Below, piece by piece: positions 15,385 to 23,263 of a stretch of 62,439 nucleotides of DNA. A program made the position numbers and the translations under genes. Origin of the DNA: Loigolactobacillus bifermentans DSM 20003 (GTDB lineage: Bacteria > Bacillota > Bacilli > Lactobacillales > Lactobacillaceae); NCBI RefSeq assembly GCF_001434575.1, contig NZ_AZDA01000116.1, positions 1-62,439 on the forward strand, in the 5' to 3' direction. Every line of letters starts with the position of its first letter. Position 1 is the first letter of the stretch. The notes under the pieces were generated by a model. That model was not told the DNA's origin. It saw only the letters and a list, made by a program, of their open reading frames with translations, and made no database searches.

Positions 15385-16059
15385 ATGATGATTCGTTTTT
15401 TTGGACAACCTAAATTTGACTGTCGGACACAAAAACTGATTGGCTATGAGTTCCTGCTACGGGAGACTTACAAAGGTTGTTGGCGGTTACCCACGCAATT
15501 TCAACAGTTTAGTGCCAATACTTTAAGTCAGTTACTGTGTCAAACCATTCAAACACTACCGCAGGATTTAGTGTTGATCTCTTTTAATTTGAATCAAGCG
15601 CAGTTTGTTGAGCCGGCTTTTCAACCTTTATTGGCGCAAGTCCAAGCACAGACCAAGATTCAATTGTACGTGGAATTAACCGAGCAACCAACGGCAACGC
15701 CAATGGCAGCTTTGATTCAAGCTGCTGCTGATTTTCAGCAGGCTGGTTTAAAGGTCTGCCTTGATGATGTTGGCACTGGCGCCAATCAACTGGCGTTGGT
15801 AGCGGCGTTGGCCCCGTATGTGGTGGAATATAAGTTTGCATTGCAAAACTTTCGACCGGCAATGGACTTGGCAAGTTTGGCACCCCGTTTGCGTTTCTGG
15901 CGTGAATTAGCGCGGCGACAACATAAAGCTTTTGCAGTTGAAGGATTTGAATCTGCCGCAGACTTAGCCGCATTAAATCAGTATGCGCCCACAATTTTAC
16001 AAGGGTATTATTTTGGCAAACCGAGATTATTGGCCTTACCCGACGATCCAGCCGCCTAG
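15385..16059 (+). CDS. Stand-alone EAL-domain protein (c-di-GMP phosphodiesterase-like)
   Basis: A 224-residue protein made of one EAL domain with no GGDEF or sensor part. Catalytic positions are recognisable: EFL in YEFLLRE (for EAL), Asn in SFNLN, Glu in VELTE, DD in LDDVGTG, Lys in YKFAL, Glu in VEGFE and Gln in LQGYYFG. Hydrolysis of c-di-GMP to pGpG is therefore plausible. Divergence, such as EFL and DDVGTG, leaves room for a binding-only role. SD AGAAGGG precedes ATG 15385. The gene lies 19 bases after a leader terminator, so expression may be set by read-through. Confidence 0.83.
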   Translation: MMIRFFGQPKFDCRTQKLIGYEFLLRETYKGCWRLPTQFQQFSANTLSQLLCQTIQTLPQDLVLISFNLNQAQFVEPAFQPLLAQVQAQTKIQLYVELTEQPTATPMAALIQAAADFQQAGLKVCLDDVGTGANQLALVAALAPYVVEYKFALQNFRPAMDLASLAPRLRFWRELARRQHKAFAVEGFESAADLAALNQYAPTILQGYYFGKPRLLALPDDPAA

Positions 16060-16115
16060 AAGACTTGCTTTTTCAGCCCGTTAGCTTTAAGTTAAATGAG
16101 AGATGAGGTGAGCAA

Positions 16116-16787
16116 ATGGTACCAGAAGTGACCACAGCGTTACGGCAAAATTTAGTCAAAGTCCCTGAAGTCATCAAACAAGCCAGTGGCATCATTATTT
16201 TAGGGAAGAAGATTCGTTCAATTGTTTTTTCAACTGATATTGCCTTGATCCGCAATATTAATGCAGATGCCGTGTTGGCGGTTTATCCCTTTACGCCGCA
16301 TCCAGCCATTATGCAGGCAATCAGTATGTCCGCTGACATTCCGATTTTGGCTGGGATCGGTGGTGGCTTGACGCACGGTGAGCGTTCCATGAACATGAGC
16401 TTGTTTGCAGAAAGTCTTGGCAGCTTGTCGGTGGTTTTAAATGCACCAACCCCAGTGGCAACGATTCAGCGCGTAGAAGAAGTGATTGATATTCCGATTA
16501 TTTTAACCGTGGTATCTGCCAAAACCGACCTGGCGCCTTATTTAGCGGCTGGTGTGGATATTGTCAATATTTCTGGTGCCGCGGCAACGGTTGAGATTGT
16601 TAAATCGGTGCGCCAACGCTACCCGGAACTGCCGATCATTGCGACGGGTGGCCCTACGGATGCAACGATTGCGGCAGCGATTGCGGCTGGTGCCAATGCA
16701 ATCTCGTATACGCCGCCGAGTAATGGGGCGTTATTTAAAGCAAAAATGGCCCATTATCGCGAAGATGCCAATAAAGAAATCGACTAA
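16116..16787 (+). CDS. TIM-barrel protein of unknown function
   Basis: A 223-residue protein with the alternating beta/alpha pattern of a TIM barrel. It has a glycine-rich phosphate-binding type end (ATGGPTDATI near 185-194, then AGANAISYTPP). Other striking segments are AGIGGGLTHGERS near 78-90 and VNISGAAATVEI. No catalytic signature was recognised. Resemblance is to phosphate-binding barrels such as ThiG or NanE, not close enough for a name. GAGGTGAG precedes ATG 16116. It is probably co-transcribed with the EAL gene 56 bases upstream and ends in its own terminator. Confidence 0.75.
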   Translation: MVPEVTTALRQNLVKVPEVIKQASGIIILGKKIRSIVFSTDIALIRNINADAVLAVYPFTPHPAIMQAISMSADIPILAGIGGGLTHGERSMNMSLFAESLGSLSVVLNAPTPVATIQRVEEVIDIPIILTVVSAKTDLAPYLAAGVDIVNISGAAATVEIVKSVRQRYPELPIIATGGPTDATIAAAIAAGANAISYTPPSNGALFKAKMAHYREDANKEID

Positions 16788-16822
16788 AAACGCTGTGACC
16801 TGACTGTCACAGCGTTTTTTTT
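16786..16822 (+). terminator. Terminator of the TIM-barrel gene
   Basis: AAACGCTGTGAC pairs with GTCACAGCGTTT, followed by T. The stop codon of the convergent dedA gene lies within the stem. Confidence 0.88.
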
Positions 16823-17424
16823 GAACGTGATTTAATGTAACGATAGCCATAGTAGATAGCCAGTAGCGCAATAATGCCTAATACGCCATAGGTCAGTAAG
16901 TCGACGTAATCTGCGATTTGATGCCAGGCATGGCCGGCAAAACGCCCAAGAATCACCAAAACGGTATTCCAGACCAAAGTGCCTAGGGTGGTTAAGAGGA
17001 TAAAGCCAGGTAAAGGCATTTTAGTGGTACCCGCTGGAATTGAGATCAAGCTTCGAATGACGGGAATAAACCGACAGAAGAAGATCGTCACACCGCCGTG
17101 CTTTTGAAACCGGGCTTCGGCACGCCGAATGTCGCTTTTTTTTAACCGTAACAAGCGCCCTAAACGACTTGCTGTAAAGCGCTCCAACCGTTCCGTGCTC
17201 AGCAGGCGGCCTACGCCATAGAGAATCAGTGCGCCTAGTACGGAGCCTGCCGTTGCCGCTAAAATTACACCGACCAAACCCAAGTCAGTTTGGGTAGTCA
17301 TAAAACCGCCAAATGTCAGGACCAATTCTGAGGGAATCGGGGGAAAAACATTTTCAATGGTAATCAGTAAAAAGACGCCGAGGTAACCAAATTGTTCGAT
17401 CAGATCAAGCATCATATTTTGCAT
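16807..17424 (-). CDS. DedA/SNARE-associated family membrane protein
   Basis: A 205-residue DedA-family integral membrane protein. Marks are ENVFPPIPSE near 24-33, the glycine-rich GSVLGALILYGVGR and the FCRFIPVIRS motif with the family's essential arginines, then a second GxxxW stretch. DedA proteins act in membrane homeostasis, and some flip undecaprenyl phosphate or phosphatidylethanolamine. The start is ATG 17424, with AGGAGG upstream. That ribosome binding site is itself part of a structured repeat that also occurs upstream of the exopolysaccharide dehydratase gene. Confidence 0.9.
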   Translation of the reverse strand: MQNMMLDLIEQFGYLGVFLLITIENVFPPIPSELVLTFGGFMTTQTDLGLVGVILAATAGSVLGALILYGVGRLLSTERLERFTASRLGRLLRLKKSDIRRAEARFQKHGGVTIFFCRFIPVIRSLISIPAGTTKMPLPGFILLTTLGTLVWNTVLVILGRFAGHAWHQIADYVDLLTYGVLGIIALLAIYYGYRYIKSRSKKTL

Positions 17425-17430
17425 AAAAAC

Positions 17431-17533
17431 CTCCTAAATGATCTAATGTCATTTTGCTAACGCAAAATCTTATTTTCGGAGGATGACCATTCTTGTGGTG
17501 TCAACCCACGCCGCAGGACACATGGCCTTCCTA
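17431..17533 (-). repeat. BOX-like structured repeat, copy 1 (dedA leader)
   Basis: Shared modules on the plus strand are CCTCCTAAATG, TAATGTC, the hairpin ATTTTGCTAACGCAAAAT, TCTTATT, then CGGAGGATGACCATTC and a variable hairpin closed by ATGGCCTTCC. Read on the minus strand it ends in the AGGAGG ribosome binding site of dedA. Confidence 0.75.
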
Positions 17534-17540
17534 AGTTCTC

Positions 17541-17645
17541 TAAGGATTATTTTGCTAACGTAAAATCTTATTCCGGAGGATGTCCATTCCCTCGGGCGAA
17601 AAGCGCCACGATGGAAATATGGCTCCTAAATACGCTAATGTCTAT
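17541..17645 (-). repeat. BOX-like structured repeat, copy 2 and the start of a third
   Basis: ATTTTGCTAACGTAAAAT, TCTTATTCCGGAGGATG, a variable hairpin with TCGGGCGAAAAGCGCCACGA, ATGGCTCCTAAA, then TAATGTCTAT begins another unit that soon fades. It lies in tandem with copy 1 in the same orientation. Confidence 0.75.
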
Positions 17646-17766
17646 ATGATAAGCATGCCGGTGCGAGGTAAATGCGCTAGCCGATATTAGAATAAATTGT
17701 ACTTATATAAGCAATAACTTTTAACTTAAGCATACCGAAAGAGACCAAAAATAGCTAGTGAAATCC

Positions 17767-17795
17767 TTGACGCGTACTTAAAAATAAGACATAAT
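17767..17795 (+). promoter_or_regulatory. Promoter of a short transcript
   Basis: TTGACG (17767-17772) and CATAAT (17790-17795) are exactly 17 bases apart. The only thing downstream before a hairpin is an 11-codon frame. Confidence 0.55.
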
Positions 17796-17846
17796 TAAAA
17801 AAAGATTAAAAAACGGGTTATATGATGAAATAAAAGGAGCGGTGAG

Positions 17847-17882
17847 ATGATGGTGCAATTGAAATGGATCAGCAGCGGTTAG
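17847..17882 (+). CDS. Possible 11-codon peptide, MMVQLKWISSG
   Basis: ATG 17847 has an ideal AAGGAG seven bases upstream and a good promoter 50 bases before it. The stop lies inside a hairpin (GGATCA 17866-17871 with TGATCC 17888-17893) followed by TCACTTTT, a weak terminator. The transcript would converge with the small membrane-peptide gene on the other strand. Confidence 0.35.
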   Translation: MMVQLKWISSG

Positions 17883-17899
17883 CCCGTTGATCCTCACTT

Positions 17900-18019
17900 T
17901 TAACCTATTGTCAGTTGCAATAGGGCGATGACCAAACCAATGAAGGCCAATGCCAGTAGTCGTCCTTCCCGTGGCCGACTGCTAAGGCGTTGGCTTTTTG
18001 GTTGCTTTTGAACTTGCAA
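17900..18019 (-). CDS. Possible 39-residue single-helix membrane protein
   Basis: Starting at TTG 18019, with AAGGG eight bases upstream, this frame encodes a Lys/Arg-rich N-terminus (residues 1-19) and a strongly hydrophobic C-terminal helix (LLALAFIGLVIALLQLTIG). That is the layout of small membrane proteins. No family is recognised. A TAG stops the frame 16 codons above the TTG, and no ATG is available. Its 3' end faces the short plus-strand transcript. It could be a real small gene or a chance frame. Confidence 0.38.
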   Translation of the reverse strand: MQVQKQPKSQRLSSRPREGRLLALAFIGLVIALLQLTIG

Positions 18020-18029
18020 GTGAAAGCCC

Positions 18030-18058
18030 TTGCCAAAGGTTGATGAACAGGCTATGCT
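18030..18058 (+). promoter_or_regulatory. Promoter of the PTS IIA gene
   Basis: TTGCCA (18030-18035) and TATGCT (18053-18058) with a 17-base spacer, 42 bases upstream of the start codon. Confidence 0.6.
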
Positions 18059-18100
18059 CTAATTATGAATTTAATTTTGAAAGTAGTGAGAAGGTAAGCT

Positions 18101-18427
18101 ATGGCGGCAGAAGATACACAAACCACCCAGGCCATAATGGCATTGATCAGTACAGGCAGTCAGGCCAAAAAAATAGCCCAAACGGCGATTCAATCAGCAC
18201 GGCATGATGATTTTGAGGCAGCTCAAACGCAATTGAAGCAAGCGCGTAAGATGCTGACGCAGGCACATCAAGTGCAAACCGACTTGGTGGCCAATGAAGC
18301 ACACGGGGAGCATATTCCGGTGACATTACTCATGGTTCACGCCCAAGATCATGTGATGAACGCCATTACATTTTGTGACTTAGCGGCAGAAATGATTCAA
18401 CTTTACCAACGGTTAGCAGCCAATTAA
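18101..18427 (+). CDS. PTS lactose/cellobiose-type IIA protein, orphan
   Basis: A 108-residue IIA of the lactose/N,N'-diacetylchitobiose PTS family (LacF/CelC, usual length about 105). The phosphorylated histidine is in the MVHAQDH segment near 85-91, and the helical layout fits a trimeric bundle. It would pass phosphate from HPr to a IIB. No IIB, IIC or glycosidase gene is nearby and it has its own promoter and terminator. It must therefore serve a remote permease or act as a regulatory phosphocarrier. AGAAGG precedes ATG 18101. Confidence 0.88.
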   Translation: MAAEDTQTTQAIMALISTGSQAKKIAQTAIQSARHDDFEAAQTQLKQARKMLTQAHQVQTDLVANEAHGEHIPVTLLMVHAQDHVMNAITFCDLAAEMIQLYQRLAAN

Positions 18428-18461
18428 AAAACGAGCTCGCAAATTTGCGAACTCGTTTTTG
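18426..18461. terminator. Bidirectional terminator
   Basis: AACGAGCTCGCAAA pairs with TTTGCGAACTCGTT, with A and T runs on the two sides. It is shared by the PTS IIA gene and the convergent methionine synthase gene. Confidence 0.9.
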
Positions 18462-18462
18462 T

Positions 18463-19584
18463 TTATTCAGCGTCTGACCAAACTGATTGAGCGGTGTCAA
18501 TGACCAATTTCAATTTGGCCCATTGTTCGTCAGCCGTCAGTTGATTGCCTTCTTCGGTTGATGCAAACCCACATTGGGTTGAAAGGGCTAAATTGCTTAA
18601 TGGCACCGTTTTAGCAGCTTCACTGATGCGTGCCTTTAATTGAGCCACGTCTTCTAATTCAGGGAATTTAGAAGTAACCAAGCCTAAAACAATGCGTTTG
18701 TTGGCATCGTTGTGCCAAATTTTAGCCAAAGGACTGAAATCCCCAGCACGGTCGTTATCATATTCTAAGAACAACCCGTTGTAGTTTAATTGGGCCAAAT
18801 AGTCAGCCACTACATCGTAGCCACCGGCAAACAAGAAGGTGGACCGGAAGTTCCCACGGCAAATGTGGGTGGTTACCGTTAAGTCAGTTGGCAAGCCAGC
18901 TAATAATTTGTTGATCACATAAACGGAATCTTCAGCCATTTGACGATATTTGGCTTGTTCAGCCGGTTGGTCTTTGGTTTCATTCAACTGGTTGATCAAA
19001 AAGGCCCAGGTGGTGTCGTCTAATTGAATATAGCGGCAACCGAGTTCGTAAAAATGTTCGATGGTTTCATGATAAGCTTGAGCCAAAGCATCTAAGTAAG
19101 CTGCATGGGTATCGTAAAATTGATCGGCATTGTCGCTACGGTTGTCCCGGAATAACATGGTTGGAGAAGGAATGGTTTGTTTGGCGAAGACACCTGCTGG
19201 TACCAGCGATTGTAGGTAGCTAAAAGCTGCAAAGAACGGATGGTCTGGGTTGTAACCCACTGGGCCGGTTAATGTCGCGTTGTCAGTTCGCGTTTTGCTG
19301 CCATGAAATTTATAACTCTTTTGGTAATCATATTTGCTAACGCCATTGAGACCCCATAAAAAGTCTAAGTGCCACCAAGAACGGCTAAATTCACCATCAG
19401 TGACCGCTTTTAAACCCAGCTTCAGCTGTTGGTCAACGATTTTTTTGATTTCTGCTTGTTGGACAGTTTGGAGTTCAGCGGCTGAAATGGCGTGCTCGGC
19501 GAATTGTTGATGGGCTTGTTTAAGGGCTGGTGTCCGGAGTAAGCTCCCAACTTGGTCAAAGCGAAACGGTGCAGTTTGTGTCAT
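18463..19584 (-). CDS. Cobalamin-independent methionine synthase family protein (YxjG/YxjH-like)
   Basis: A 373-residue protein matching the C-terminal catalytic half of MetE, the size of Bacillus YxjG/YxjH. Zinc ligands are visible in THICRGNF (His and Cys) and in STQCGFAS (Cys). The N-terminal phrase VGSLLR, typical of the homocysteine-binding part, is present. The family methylates homocysteine or related thiols to methionine. The physiological methyl donor of the short forms is unsettled. The gene stands alone under a T-box leader, so uncharged tRNA(Met) should induce it, which supports a methionine-supply role. Confidence 0.9.
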   Translation of the reverse strand: MTQTAPFRFDQVGSLLRTPALKQAHQQFAEHAISAAELQTVQQAEIKKIVDQQLKLGLKAVTDGEFSRSWWHLDFLWGLNGVSKYDYQKSYKFHGSKTRTDNATLTGPVGYNPDHPFFAAFSYLQSLVPAGVFAKQTIPSPTMLFRDNRSDNADQFYDTHAAYLDALAQAYHETIEHFYELGCRYIQLDDTTWAFLINQLNETKDQPAEQAKYRQMAEDSVYVINKLLAGLPTDLTVTTHICRGNFRSTFLFAGGYDVVADYLAQLNYNGLFLEYDNDRAGDFSPLAKIWHNDANKRIVLGLVTSKFPELEDVAQLKARISEAAKTVPLSNLALSTQCGFASTEEGNQLTADEQWAKLKLVIDTAQSVWSDAE

Positions 19585-19599
19585 AAAAATACCTACTTT

Positions 19600-19855
19600 C
19601 TAAATGTGAGCGTTCAAAATAAGGCCAAAAAAAGACCCTTCACAAAATTGTCAAGGGCGTGATCGACGCGGTACCACCTTGGTTGCTTTACTTTCTTGAA
19701 AGTAAACTCAAGTCGGCGTTAAGGGGCCGCAACCTAGTGGCATTCAGTTAAAGACCATCTTCAGATCATGCAAGCTACATTTCCAGCACCCATGTAGTCT
19801 CTAAGACTTGCGGCGACCATACTCATCTTTATCTCACTATTTTCTTAATTAATTT
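19600..19855 (-). ncRNA. T-box leader, probably methionine-specific
   Basis: The minus strand carries the T-box core AAGGTGGTACCGCG (19680-19667), preceded by a long stem I region. It is followed by a terminator (GCCCTT…AAGGGT and seven T, about 19657-19628). A candidate specifier codon ATG, followed by A, lies at 19769-19767 on the 3' side of stem I. This suits the methionine synthase gene downstream. The codon assignment is by eye. Confidence 0.9.
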
Positions 19856-19861
19856 TCATTT

Positions 19862-19890
19862 AGTTTAACCTGCTTTTGAAAAACTGTCAA
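19862..19890 (-). promoter_or_regulatory. Promoter of the T-box/methionine synthase transcript
   Basis: On the minus strand TTGACA (19890-19885) and TAAACT (19867-19862) with a 17-base spacer. The -35 lies 9 bases before the stop codon of the EPS flippase gene. Confidence 0.75.
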
Positions 19891-19898
19891 GCGCGTCA

Positions 19899-21455
19899 TC
19901 AGCGCGATGGGCGTAATCGTTGCCAGAATAGCCAGATCAAGTGGCTGGTCAGTTCTTTGGCCTGTTGAAATTCAGCGGTGGTCAGGTGCAGTAGCCAGAA
20001 ACTAAGTGGGGCCAGTAGCAACATGATACCAAAGTGCAAGAGAAAATTGAGACTGGCGGTGGTGAGCAACTGTTCCGGGATGAATAAGGTGGCACAAAAA
20101 GCCAGGATAAAGGTGCCGAAGAAGCGCCAGTTGCGCCGCCAATAGGCTTGTAAAGGGGCGCGAAGGCCATCTTGGAACACCAGGCGCGGTTCCCACCACA
20201 AGTTTAGCCCAAGCTGGCTGATCAGGGTGCCTAGGAGAATCCCGTGAATGCCGAGCTGGAAACCTTGGGCCAGTATAAACGAGCCGCCAACGCTGATCAA
20301 CGTTTCAACAACGGATTTTAAGCCAAACTTCCAATACAGCCCGTAAGCGTTAATAAAGGCAATGGTGGTTTGCCGCAGTTGGTTGGCGGCAAAATTCAGC
20401 ACGATCAGAATCACCACCGATTGGGGCAGCAGATAACGCGGCCCTAACCATAGCCGGATAAAAGGGTTCAACAAGTCTAGTAAGAACAGTGCGCAAACAA
20501 AGGTACAGGCGAAGTTGATAAAATAATGGAGTTGAAACACGTTTTGGGCCTGTGTTTGGGTTTGCGTGGTGGCTTTTAAATTGCCAATGCTGGCCGTGAC
20601 GGAGCCAGTGAGCTGCTCTAAAATCAGGGTGATGCCACTGATGATCAACGCATAGTTGGCGTAGATCCCACCGGTGGTCACGTTGATCAGTAAGCCGATT
20701 AAAATGGCGTCTTTCGATTGCACAATGACCCGGCTAATGCGACTGCCGATCAGTCCTTGAACGTTTTTACGGATCACTTGCATGATCGCAGGGGCTACTT
20801 TTTCAGGAGCTGCATTTTTTAAGTAGTCGTAGCGTTGGCGCACATGGTGCTGGATCAGCTGATTGCTGACCAAGGTGCAGCCCAGTTGAATGGCAAGAAA
20901 TAACAGGTAACTGCCGGTTTGCCATAATGCCAGGCCTTGCAGCACACTTTGAATCACCAGGAAGAGACATTGGTTGCGGACACTAATGTAGCCCAGCTGA
21001 TCGGCAATGAGTAATTGCCGCTTGTCTTCGTTTAAAAAGAATAGAAGGTAATTGGCCAGCAAAAGGAGATAAGCCCACTGCCAATGCGGGACTAAGGTTT
21101 GATTACCAGTAAGCGTGGGAATCAAGGCCAACAAACCCAGGCCGATCAGTAAGCTTAACAAGCCCAGCCAGCGGTACACCCGTTGAAACAACTGGGTCAG
21201 TGCAATGATCTGTTGGCGCCGTTGATGTGCCAGCGGCTCGTATAACGCAAATACAATCGCGCTACTCACGCCAAATTCAAACAGGGCCAAAAAGAGCATG
21301 AGGTTCGCAAATAAGCTGTTAGTCCCAAGATAACGGGCACCTAAAATTTGAATGAATAAGGTTTGGATCCCGAATTTTAAAATTAAACTAATGCCTTGTG
21401 ACAGTGTGGCAATAGAGGAATTTAATAAGGTATGTTTAAAACGATCTTTAGCCAT
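19899..21455 (-). CDS. Wzx-like polysaccharide flippase
   Basis: A 518-residue membrane protein with about twelve to fourteen hydrophobic helices, of the MOP/oligosaccharide flippase superfamily. It would move undecaprenyl-linked repeat units across the membrane for Wzy-type polymerisation. ATG 21455 was chosen because GAGGTG lies just upstream. The preceding in-frame TTG is too close. It is the last gene of the exopolysaccharide operon, 9 bases after a GT2 gene. No clear terminator lies between it and the T-box promoter. Confidence 0.87.
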   Translation of the reverse strand: MAKDRFKHTLLNSSIATLSQGISLILKFGIQTLFIQILGARYLGTNSLFANLMLFLALFEFGVSSAIVFALYEPLAHQRRQQIIALTQLFQRVYRWLGLLSLLIGLGLLALIPTLTGNQTLVPHWQWAYLLLLANYLLFFLNEDKRQLLIADQLGYISVRNQCLFLVIQSVLQGLALWQTGSYLLFLAIQLGCTLVSNQLIQHHVRQRYDYLKNAAPEKVAPAIMQVIRKNVQGLIGSRISRVIVQSKDAILIGLLINVTTGGIYANYALIISGITLILEQLTGSVTASIGNLKATTQTQTQAQNVFQLHYFINFACTFVCALFLLDLLNPFIRLWLGPRYLLPQSVVILIVLNFAANQLRQTTIAFINAYGLYWKFGLKSVVETLISVGGSFILAQGFQLGIHGILLGTLISQLGLNLWWEPRLVFQDGLRAPLQAYWRRNWRFFGTFILAFCATLFIPEQLLTTASLNFLLHFGIMLLLAPLSFWLLHLTTAEFQQAKELTSHLIWLFWQRLRPSR

Positions 21456-21464
21456 CAAAACACC

Positions 21465-22445
21465 TCACTTCGATGTGCTGTTTGTGGCAATCAATTGGCG
21501 GTGGCGTAACCACCGGTAGCAGCCGATCCGATTGGCGATGATCACCAATTTATCACGGCGGGATAAATGCGGCGCGCGTAAGGCTTGCCAAAAAACTTGG
21601 TTAAAGGCGTGAATAATTTGTTGGGCCACAGCTGGATCGGTGGCTTGATGCAAGCTGAGTTGGGCGCGGAAATTTTTCAGAATGCGGTAGTAAAAGCTAG
21701 CGGTTTCGGTGTGCAGTTGCGGATAATGTTGGTGCATGAAGTATTGAATTTGTTGGGCGAAGTGCAATAAGTCTAATTTGGCTTGGGATAATGGTAGCAC
21801 GGAAATGCTATTGTCCCGTTGGCGGTAATAGTATAAAGGCCGGCCAACGTGCACTAGCTGCTGACTGCGGTGCAGGATCTGATAAAAGGTGCCCACATCA
21901 TCGTGAAGCTTGCCAGCGGGAAATTGAATCCCAGTTAAGCAGCTACAGTGAAAGAGCTTGTCTGCCAAAGAAGCATCAAAGGCTTCTTCAAGCAATAACG
22001 CGCGCATGGCTTCAACGCGGTTGTAGGCCATTTGGGACTGGCTGAAACGCTGGGCTTGCACGTGGCCAGCTTCAGTAGTGAGGTAGCGGCCACAAACCGC
22101 AATATCAGCGCCAGTGGTGTGGCAAGCACCGAGCAATGTGGCATAGGTATCTGGTGCCAGCCAGTCGTCACTGTCCACAAAACTCAAGTAATCGCCATGG
22201 GCCAATGCCAGGCCACGATTACGCGTGCAGGCCAGGCCACGATTGGTTTGTTGGTAAAAATGGACCCGCGGGTCTTGACTAAACTGCCGGCAAATCGCCG
22301 CTGAATGGTCCGTTGAACCGTCGTCGATCAAGATCACTTCTAAGTTTTGATAAGTTTGTGTTAAAAGACTACGTAAACATTGAGTTAAATAAGGGGCAAC
22401 ATTATAAACCGGCAAAATCACGGAAATTAAAGGGGATTGACGCAA
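21465..22445 (-). CDS. Family 2 glycosyltransferase
   Basis: A 326-residue GT-A enzyme. It has ISVILPVYN at the N-terminus, IDDGSTD near 41-47 for nucleotide-sugar binding, and the DXD-type motif VDSDDW near 92-97. It adds one sugar to the lipid-linked repeat unit on the inner membrane face. The start is TTG 22445, with AAAGGAG nine bases upstream, inside a coding overlap-like junction with the preceding GT2 gene. The sugar specificity cannot be read from sequence. Confidence 0.88.
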   Translation of the reverse strand: MRQSPLISVILPVYNVAPYLTQCLRSLLTQTYQNLEVILIDDGSTDHSAAICRQFSQDPRVHFYQQTNRGLACTRNRGLALAHGDYLSFVDSDDWLAPDTYATLLGACHTTGADIAVCGRYLTTEAGHVQAQRFSQSQMAYNRVEAMRALLLEEAFDASLADKLFHCSCLTGIQFPAGKLHDDVGTFYQILHRSQQLVHVGRPLYYYRQRDNSISVLPLSQAKLDLLHFAQQIQYFMHQHYPQLHTETASFYYRILKNFRAQLSLHQATDPAVAQQIIHAFNQVFWQALRAPHLSRRDKLVIIANRIGCYRWLRHRQLIATNSTSK

Positions 22446-22450
22446 TCAAC

Positions 22451-23260
22451 TCAACTCCTTTGCGGGCTGTTTTGGCGGTGCCGATAGTGGTAGGCGCGGA
22501 CCCAAGGGTTTGCCAAGCAGGCTTTCAGCAACGGCAAGCCTTGATAACAAACGTCACGCCAGCTGAGATTGAGTGCTGGGCCCCAGGTCCGCATAATGCG
22601 AAACACATTGCGGTGCTGTTGGGCGGTGCGCCGCTTGATATTGGTTTGATCCTCACGATAATAAAATAATTTCTGTGGCAAATTCATGCCGCGATAACCG
22701 TACGCGTAGGCCTTACACCAAAGATCAAAATCCTCTGCTCGGAGGACCCAGCGTGAGGTGGAATAGCCGCCGACACTGATCAGCATGTCCCGGCGCATCA
22801 GGACAGTCGGATGAATAAAATTTTGACCGCGGAACACATCACCGGCCGTGGGAAATTCTGGCACGTGGCGTTCGCTGTAAATGCCATGGTCACTGAATAA
22901 ATAGGCTTGGCAGCCAACAATGCTGATCTCAGGGTGCCGTTGTAAAGCGGCTAACTGCGCCGCAAAGCGTTGGGGATGGCAACGGTCGTCGTCATCCATG
23001 CGGGCAATAAACGGCGCTTGTGCCCGTGCCAAGCACCGGTTCAACGTAAATTGTAGCCCTGATTTGTGGTCATTGTGTAAGATTCGGATGCGCCGATCTT
23101 GTTGGGCAAAGGCCGCTAAAATTTGGGGTGTGTCGTCCGTTGAACCATCGTCACAAACAATCAGTTCCCAGTCTGATACGGTTTGTGCTTGTAATGAGCG
23201 AATGGCGGCGCCAATAAAGCGTGCGCCGTTGTGTGTGCCCATTAAAATTGAAATTTTCAT
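22451..23260 (-). CDS. Family 2 glycosyltransferase
   Basis: A 269-residue GT-A enzyme with ISILMGTHNG, CDDGSTDDT near 36-44 and the DXD-like ARMDDDDR near 89-96. It is distinct in sequence from the neighbouring GT2, so it probably adds another residue of the repeat unit. It ends 5 bases before the next gene's start codon and begins 3 bases after the polymerase gene, indicating one transcript. Confidence 0.88.
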   Translation of the reverse strand: MKISILMGTHNGARFIGAAIRSLQAQTVSDWELIVCDDGSTDDTPQILAAFAQQDRRIRILHNDHKSGLQFTLNRCLARAQAPFIARMDDDDRCHPQRFAAQLAALQRHPEISIVGCQAYLFSDHGIYSERHVPEFPTAGDVFRGQNFIHPTVLMRRDMLISVGGYSTSRWVLRAEDFDLWCKAYAYGYRGMNLPQKLFYYREDQTNIKRRTAQQHRNVFRIMRTWGPALNLSWRDVCYQGLPLLKACLANPWVRAYHYRHRQNSPQRS

Positions 23261-23263
23261 CAG

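Larger units (their letters stand above)
17425..17899. other. Gene-poor region with repeats and a short transcript
   Basis: About 475 bases without a gene of ordinary size. It holds two structured repeats (17431-17645), about 120 AT-rich bases with no signal I can name, and then a promoter and tiny frame described separately. Confidence 0.6.

Noticed and set aside
17998-18207. 69-residue plus-strand frame overlapping the PTS IIA start
   Set aside because: It crosses the IIA promoter and ribosome binding site in another frame and has no protein-like pattern.
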